This document shows positions 57,996 through 64,000 of a DNA stretch of 64,000 nucleotides, piece by piece. Both the position numbers and the translations under genes were made by a program. The stretch is from Microcebus murinus (Eukaryota; Chordata; Mammalia; Primates; Cheirogaleidae): assembly GCF_040939455.1 (NCBI RefSeq), contig NC_134109.1, positions 52,170,001 through 52,234,000 on the forward strand. The letters run 5' to 3'. Below the pieces are notes generated by a model. It was not told where the DNA came from. It ran no database searches and saw only the letters and a program-made list of their open reading frames with translations. Position 1 is the stretch's first letter; the number at the start of each line of letters is the position of its first letter.

Positions 57996-58020
57996 CAGAG
58001 AGGAAGAGAAAGAGAAGATA
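57897..58020. repeat. Compound (TG)n-(CG)n-(TG)n-(AG)n microsatellite
   Basis: In order: GTGTGTGTGCGTGTGTGCG, then alternating CG to about 57931, a TG run to 57951, an AG run to about 57978, and ACAGAG/ACAG units with GA-rich text to 58018. The first part is a continuous alternating purine-pyrimidine tract. Confidence 0.95.
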
Positions 58021-58267
58021 CAGCAAGCCGATAGAGCTCGTGAGCTTTTGAAATCTCCGCAGGTTAAACTTCCATTGAAGGTGCAGTAGCTCAAAAGAGT
58101 TTGTGTAAGGGAAGATCATGGAAAAAGTAGAATTTGAAAGCTCCCCGTAAGGCCACACCAGGTCTGTTGATTTTATTCCATTTCATAATCATAGGAGAAG
58201 AGGTTTTATATTCGGTAAACATTCAATGAAATATACTGAGTAACTTACAACATGATTACTGATAATT
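58021..58267. other. Unassigned sequence
   Basis: Nothing recognised. Confidence 0.4.
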
Positions 58268-58490
58268 CAAAACAGGAGTTGCCAAACTATGCTCATCAGC
58301 CAAATTCAGCCTGTACCCTGTTTATAAATAGCCCAGGAGCTAGGAACAGCTTTTACTTTTTAAAAGGATTAAAAAAAACCAAAGGAGAATATACAACAGA
58401 GATCATAAATGGCCTACAAATCCTAAAATATTTACTATTTGGCTCTTTGCAGAAAATGTGTATTAATCCTGATTCAAAATTTATTCCAAG
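58268..58490 (-). mobile_element. hAT-Charlie-type element, opposite in orientation to 705-985
   Basis: AACAGGAGTTGCCAAACTATG, CAAATTCAGCCTGTACCCTG, TTTATAAATAGCCC, then CAAATCCTAAAATATTTACT and ATTTGGCTCTTTGCAGAAAA are the reverse complement of the family seen near the left end of the window. Confidence 0.75.
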
Positions 58491-60392
58491 ATCTATGATA
58501 CTATCAGAAGAACCATTTTAGGACATAGTTGTTCAACATGAGACTACTCAGTAGCAAGAAAAATACTTTAAGTCATGCTACCTGTAGTATGAGTGTTGTA
58601 TACACACACACACACAGTCTAAACAGACTCTAGTATATTGCCTGCCAGAAACTCCTGGATATGTTTTTGAGCATAATTATTTTCACAGAAAATAAGGAAA
58701 ATAGAACTTTACTAATAATTATTTGTCTCTGTTTAGTGGATAGTAGAATTTATCTGGTTTGAAAAATGCTCTCCAAATTTTTACTTCAAGTTATAGAAAA
58801 AAACACTTATTAATCTACCAAAAATAAGTTTTCAATAAATAAGTACAGCCATTTCCACTATTTCTTTACATATATTAGTTTAAAACAATTCTAGCTAGCT
58901 CTTTATAACAAAATAGCAGTTGTACTTAGGAAAATACTTTGGTCTTAGTCAGAAGGTAGATTTCTCCTATTATTTGATGTAAAGCTAGCTGCAGTTTAAG
59001 CAGATTTGACTAAGATGTATATTCAAATTATAGGGTCAAAAGATCTCTTTATAAACTCTATTCAGGAAGTATAAAGAATTAAAAAAAATTTTTTTCAATA
59101 GGTTAATGATGGGTAGTTATATGTGAATGTGTACATATGACCTATTTTTTTTTTTTTTTTTTTTGCTTAATGAAGTGAAAAATACTTCCCTTGATAGGTA
59201 AGAGACTTTGTGTTATTTTTACCTTTCTATTTAGTCTGTAAATTATGGCCTTGTATGGATGCAAATGCTAAATTATCTCTTATCACATTTGTGAAGTAAT
59301 TTTTTTTCAGGCACTTATCTATTGGTATTCATAATTTTTTTGCGCTGCATAAGCTAGATAATCCAATTGCCAAAAGGATTTAAAAGGAGTACAAATGATT
59401 TTTCAGCACACTTTCTAGTATATATCCCATGTATATGATCATAATCAGGGAGAAAGCACTCATGAATAATTGCAATTACCTTTAATTTAACTTTGCCAGA
59501 TATTTTGTCTTAATTACAACTTTAATGCTATGTATCTATTCAGGAAAAAATAACTTTGTGCAGTTCATGTATTTGTAAGTTATTTGAAAACAATTTTAAT
59601 TGCTGGTGTTTTTGTGATTAGACTTGAATTTAGTTTATTCCCCTTCTGTTTTATACAACAACATACAATGTGATCCAGAAGGTGCGTTATAAAATATAAT
59701 GTGTTCATGGAATACCCAATTATGTAAATTAAGTTTGCCTCTAGGTAAGTATAATGGTGTAAAAAATTATTTAAAATACTATCTTGTGTGACATTCAATT
59801 TTTCTTCATATTAGGTAACATCCTGTAAATTAAGGGAAAATGTAGTTACTTTTATTATATCAGCTTTTAGAGAGAAGCAGTGACTTTCCATCTAGTATAA
59901 ATACAAAATTCTTAACTGCATTTCTTTTGTTTATATATAAATATAATAAATTAATTCAATTATATAAATATTGTCTGTATGACTAAAATATGCAAAATAC
60001 TGTGTAAGGTGTGAAGGGTTGGAAAATGAATGGGTCATGCCTTCAAGGTAAATTTCATGATAATGTAATAATGTTATATTTATTTTTATTGAGCAAGGAA
60101 CATAGTCTATATACAGAAGATGCTCATTAAATGTTGAATATACTGAATCCATAATGAATATAATGGGGTATGGATCTAAGAAAAATACACAATTAATCAT
60201 GGTACAACATGAACATAAAAATATTAGTGCCTTAGAAAGGTGCAAAGTGATGTGAGAGTTCAAAGGAGAGAGTGATCATATAAGCTTAAAATTGGGGAGG
60301 GAAAGAAAACCAGGCAGGCTCCATGTTAAAGTGATTCTCAAGATGAGTTTGGAGGATAGAATCGAATTTCAACAGTCAGAAATGAGGTATGT
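58491..60392. other. Unassigned AT-rich sequence
   Basis: About 1.9 kb without recognisable repeat or gene. It contains a short CA run (58599-58616) and a T20+ run near 59144-59164. Confidence 0.4.
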
Positions 60393-60722
60393 CTTAGACC
60401 ATTCATGCTACTATAACAAAACACCACAGACTGGGTAATTTATAAATAATAATAAACTTATTTTTCACAGTTCTGAAGGCTGGAAAGTCCAAGATTAAGG
60501 TGCCAGAAGATTCAGTGTCTGTTTAGGGCTTCTCTCTGCTTCCAAGATCGTGCCCTATTGCTCCAGAGGGGACAAATGCTCTACTGTGTCCTCATATGGT
60601 AGGAAGGGCAAAAAAGTAAAGGGACTAGGGCACTCCCTTCAACCCCTTTTATAAAAGACTAATCCCCTTCATATAAATAGAACGGTCATGATTTAATCAC
60701 TTCCCAAATGGCCCTACCTCTT
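60393..60722 (-). mobile_element. MaLR (MLT1) LTR, left part
   Basis: Antisense MLT1: TAGACCATTCATGCTACTAT, ACAAAACACCACAGACTGGG, TTTTTCACAGTTCTGAAGGC, AGTCCAAGATTAAGGTGCC, TTTATAAAAGACTAATCCCC. It is split by an L1 3' end. CTACCTCTT at 60714-60722 is the target-site duplication. Confidence 0.92.
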
Positions 60723-61066
60723 TTATTTTTTATTTTATTTATTTATTTATTTTTATTTCATCATATAATGGGGGTACAAATATTGTTAAGGTTACATATA
60801 TTAAGGGTGGCAAGGGTGGCCCTTGCCACCCCCCCACACTCCGAGTCAGAGCTTCAAGCGTGTCCATCCTCCAGGTGGTACGCATCACATTCATTATGTA
60901 AGTATATACCCATCCCTCCTCCACCCTTCCACCAACCCTACACCCGATAAATGTTTGTTTGTTGTTGTTGTTTCTGACATTTTGGTTACATTTTATATCT
61001 TTGCCTCTTCATAGGAAGGGTTAGAGGTATGCCCTTCCCCTCCACAATGCTCATCACATCCCTAAT
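60723..61066 (-). mobile_element. Lemur-type L1 3' end inserted in the LTR, with unusual 5' portion
   Basis: From the T-rich left edge, 60740-60950 is the antisense lemur-type L1 3' UTR (TTTCATCATATAATGGGGGT; CAGAGCTTCAAGCGTGTCCA). From about 60955 to 61066 the text (GTTTGTTGTTGTTGTTTCTG; AGAGGTATGCCCTTCCCC; AATGCTCATCACATCC) is not in the full-length copy's 3' UTR. It may be a second, related 3' UTR or a switched template. A duplication of CTACCTCTT (61067-61075) closes it. Confidence 0.8.
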
Positions 61067-61145
61067 CTACCTCTTAATACTACCACGATGGGCATTAGGT
61101 TCCAACCTAATGGATTTTGGAGGGATATATCCATACAAACCATAG
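61067..61145 (-). mobile_element. MaLR (MLT1) LTR, right part
   Basis: CTACCTCTTAATACTACCAC, TTAGGTTCCAACCTAATGG, ATTTTGGAGGGATATATCC, ATACAAACCATAGCA completes the LTR terminus. Confidence 0.9.
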
Positions 61146-61781
61146 CAGGAACAGCCAGATCACATGAAACAAGGAACAGAGATGGGAACACATGGAAGGT
61201 GTTAGATGAATAGTGACTACTTTGGATTGAATGTAATGTAAGGTATAGATAGGGAGAATATGGGAAGATTGGCATTTAACATCAGAATCAGAAAAAAAAA
61301 GTAATTTGTATCATGTAATCTTCTGTGGGACTGCCAATGCACTCTACAATAAAGTATTTAAACAAAATCGTCAATCAAATTGACAGCGAAAATTATGTAA
61401 TCACTTTAGGTAAATTGTTCTAGATTTAAAAAGACATAGTTACCAAGTAAGTTCCTTAGATTATGCCCAAAGTTGCTTCAGACATAGAAGATATAACTTT
61501 GATAATCCTTTTAGCAAACAGTAAAATTCTCTCTTGTATTAATTAGCTTTACCTTGTTTGAATAGAATAAATTTAGATATTTTTACATCCTCTCAAAGTT
61601 AAAATTATTTCACTAATATGTGAAATAATTTATATTCTTCCTTCTCATTAAGCCATAAAAATATTGGGTAATAAGGTTGATTTGTAAGAAATCACATATA
61701 TCACATGCATTGATGTTATACATTTAAATATTGGTCCCTAATGTTTATTTATTTAATATATTTTAAATTATCTCTTGACTG
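61146..61781. other. Unassigned sequence
   Basis: Nothing recognised. Confidence 0.4.
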
Positions 61782-62318
61782 TTACCATAGTCCCCCCTTT
61801 ATCCAAGAAGGATGTGGTCCTGAAAATAAGGGTAGTACCAAACCTCTATATACTATGTTTTTTTTCCGATACACACACATATAAGGTTTAATTTATGTTA
61901 GGCACAGCAAGAGATTAATGACAATAACTAATAATAAAATAAAACTGTTATAATAATATGACAGCACCTCTACTCTTGTGTTTCGGAACCATTATTCAAT
62001 AAAATAAGCATTACTTGAACACAAGCACTGAGATACCTCAACAGTGGAGCTGATAACCAAGCAGGTTACTAAGTGACTAATGATGGGTAGTGTATACAGC
62101 ATGGATATACTAGACAAAGGGATGACTCATGTGACGGAGTGGGATAGTGAGAGATTTCATCACACTAAAAATGGCATGCAATTTAAAACTCTAAATTTAA
62201 ATTCCTGAATTATTTATTTCTGGTATTTTCCATTTCATGTTTTGGACTGCAGTTGACCATGGGTAACTAAAACTGTGTAAAGCGAAACCATAGATAAGGG
62301 GCAGCCAATGTACTTTTT
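61782..62318 (+). mobile_element. Tigger-family non-autonomous DNA transposon
   Basis: Ends are inverted: CCATAGTCCCCCCTTTATCC at the left, and AGCGAAACCATAGATAAGGG with GCAGCC at the right. Inside are AAACCTCTATATACTATG, TAATTTATGTTAGGCACAGC, GAGATTAATGACAATAACTA, AGTGACTAATGATGGGTAG and GCAGTTGACCATGGGTAAC, all of which are Tigger-derived. Confidence 0.85.
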
Positions 62319-62498
62319 TACAGAGTATTACGAAAGTTTTCCTGAACACTTATGTTGAGGCTTAGAAAACAGTACTTCAGAGTGAAGGCCTCAGAAGGAG
62401 CCCCTAAAGCAAAGTTTCTCTCTCACCTTCTCCTGTCCTATATTTGGCCCTTTATTCTCCCCTGAAATAAGCCATAGAAACTAGAATCTGTTTTCCCC

Positions 62499-62513
62499 AA
62501 GACAGGCCACAAA
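62499..62513. repeat. Alu target-site duplication, left copy
   Basis: AAGACAGGCCACAAA, identical to 62814-62828. Confidence 0.97.
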
Positions 62514-62813
62514 GGCTGGGTGGTGGCTCACACCTGTAATCCTAGCACTCTGGGAGTCTGAGCAGGGAATATTGCTTGAGCTCAGGAGTTCGAGACCAGC
62601 CTGAGCAAGAGTAAGACCCCATCTTTACTAAAAATATCAAAATTAACAGGGCATTGTGGTATGCACCTGTAGTCCCACTACTCAGGAGGCTGAGTCAGGA
62701 GGATCTCTTGAGCCCAGGAGTTTGAGGTTTCTGTGAGCTAGGCTGACACCACAGCACTCTACTCAGGGCAACAGAGTAAGACTGTTTCAGGAAAAAAAAA
62801 AAAAAAAAAAAAA
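62514..62813 (+). mobile_element. Dimeric Alu, lemur type
   Basis: Complete two-arm Alu with an A-tail of about 24: GCTGGGTGGTGGCTCACACC, CTAGCACTCTGGGAGTCTG, CCAGCCTGAGCAAGAGTAAG, AGCCCAGGAGTTTGAGG, CACAGCACTCTACTCAGGG. It is flanked by a perfect 15-bp duplication. The CTACTCAGGGCAACAG right-arm motif is what I associate with Malagasy lemur Alus. Confidence 0.95.
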
Positions 62814-62828
62814 AAGACAGGCCACAAA
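62814..62828. repeat. Alu target-site duplication, right copy
   Basis: AAGACAGGCCACAAA, identical to 62499-62513. Confidence 0.97.
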
Positions 62829-63310
62829 ACCCAGAACCAGAACCCCTCTCCCCCAAAGCCAGCCATAAAACCTAAAAATATTGCTCCAAACTTCCCCTGC
62901 CTTTCTGTGTAAGAACTGGCCATGAAGAAATTTTCCGACCTACCTTGTCTGATAGTAGGTCATAAGATCCCCATTCCGGGAAGAGTCTTGCCCTATATCA
63001 GGGAAAAGAAATACTGCTCAGAGAGGCCAAGAAGGATCAGAACAGACTGTCCTTGCCAAGTTGCCTCACTCAGTCTATCCTCATTAGCTCATACCCTTCT
63101 TGTCCCATCACAGTTCTACATAGCTATCCATTCTTCATCAAACTTAAGTATAAAAATGGATAGTTTTTCCTTATTTTGGGGTCTTCATCCTGAAGACTCA
63201 CATATCATGTAAAACTTTAAGTACACATGTTATACTTTTCAATTGCTAACTTGTCTTTTGTTATAGGAGCACCATGACCCTCACAATGGGGAAAAGAGGG
63301 ATCCTTCCCT

Positions 63311-64000
63311 TTTGCATTTCCAGTATATGGTGATGCTATCATATATATGGCTATTTGAATTTGCAAAAGAAAATCATAATGAAGGGAAATAGATGCTCAC
63401 TGCTGATGAGAAGCTTCTGTATCAAAAAACTGTTTTTCATTTCTGCCCTTCTCTATGTGCATTGGCATCTTCTGTGCATATTATTCACTGTAGAAAATGA
63501 ATGTTTGAGAGAATATTATAATAAGATTTAAGTGTCATATTAAAGGAATAGTTGGGAAATTAACTGAGGAGAATTGAACAGCTGCTGATTTCTCGTTTTC
63601 ATTATTTTTAGGAAGTAGAATTTTAAACTAGAGTTTTCTATGATGGATTAAAGGACACTTATGAAGTGGGAAAAAGATGTGAGAATCCAGGGGGGAAAAA
63701 TATTTGTGTCTAAAGATGTATTTGGAGATATAATGAAAATTACTTCTAGTGAAATATTTCTTTTGTATGTAAATGATCTTTATTAAGAGACATTTTCATG
63801 TAATAGTAAATTTGCACTCATTATTTTTATCAAAACTTTCTTGACAGGGGAAATTTTTTTAGAAAGTTCGTGAAATTTATTTAGAGTCAATGTTTCCTAT
63901 TTATGATTCTTCTTTAATGAGGTACTATTGGGGGTGTTCTCAGTACCATCTTCTAGAGACTTGCATGTGGTCTTGTGCATCATTTCTACTGTATAGTAGA
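63311..64000. other. Unassigned sequence
   Basis: Nothing recognised up to the end of the window. Confidence 0.4.

Larger units (their letters stand above)
62335..63310 (+). mobile_element. ERV1-like LTR interrupted by an Alu (tentative class)
   Basis: LTR-like layout: GGCCATGAAGAAATTTTCC, ATAAGATCCCCATTCCGGG, a TATA motif at 63150-63157 (TATAAAAA), then TTATTTTGGGGTCTTCATCC, TGAAGACTCAC and CTTGTCTTTTGTTATAGG. The last phrase is a common retroviral LTR 3' end. No gag, pol or env is attached. It is a solo LTR. Confidence 0.55.

Noticed and set aside
57768..58158. Frames with Ser-Leu and Thr-His repeats
   Set aside because: They translate the TG/AG microsatellite.

Overview
The window is mammalian nuclear DNA, almost certainly from a strepsirrhine primate, most likely a Malagasy lemur. 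Three observations support this. The dimeric Alu at 62514-62813 carries variants I associate with lemur Alus (for example CTAGCACTCTGGGAG and CTACTCAGGGCAACAG). Several L1 copies share one 3' UTR type that is unlike the human L1PA 3' UTR. Tigger1, MaLR LTRs, MER5A, MIR and L2 form the expected primate background. No host protein-coding gene, exon chain, tRNA or rRNA gene could be recognised. The window reads as an AT-rich, LINE-dominated intergenic or deep intronic segment.

The outstanding feature is a full-length L1 retrotransposon on the minus strand at 4753-11248. It has a perfect 14-bp target-site duplication, an oligo-A tail, an open ORF1 (334 aa) and an open ORF2 (1291 aa). Every endonuclease, reverse transcriptase and zinc-knuckle residue I checked is in place. 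It also has a CpG-rich 5' UTR of about 1.35 kb and a 3' UTR with a G-quadruplex-type motif. It is a strong candidate for a recently active, possibly still competent source element. It landed inside an ancient L1M fragment.

Layout. 1-4738: mostly unassigned sequence with hAT, L2 and MIR relics. 4739-11262: the young L1. 11263-13142: L1M remainder, an Alu monomer and a MIR. 13143-15469: near-complete but broken Tigger1 DNA transposon. 15470-20765: L1, L2, MIR and Alu-monomer relics, plus a 5'-inverted lemur-type L1. 21695-23287: three consecutive MaLR LTRs in the same orientation. 23480-26200: GC-rich L1 5'-UTR-like block followed by L1 ORF2 relics, one carrying a short L1 insertion with a perfect 14-bp duplication. 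27880-31665: a three-layer nest (MER5A, older L1, lemur-type L1). 32170-32993: an Alu carrying two long GAAA tracts. 33342-41590: LTR and DNA-transposon relics and a second 5'-inverted lemur-type L1 inside an MLT1 LTR. 41592-46495: L1 5' end, L2, MIR, and an L2 split by an MLT1 LTR. 48478-51130: two antisense L1 fragments. 53235-58490: MER5A, Tigger-like, MIR, L2 and hAT relics, with polypurine and TG/CG/AG microsatellites. 60393-63310: a MaLR LTR split by a lemur-type L1 end, a Tigger-family element, and an LTR split by a young Alu.

These elements do not form a pathway, apart from the L1 ORF1 and ORF2 products, which act together as a ribonucleoprotein. The L1 machinery also explains the other L1 and Alu insertions, which carry duplications, inversions or target deletions typical of target-primed reverse transcription. 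Repeat family names come from recognising consensus phrases by eye, not from a database search. Edges given without a target-site duplication are good to roughly 10-50 bases.
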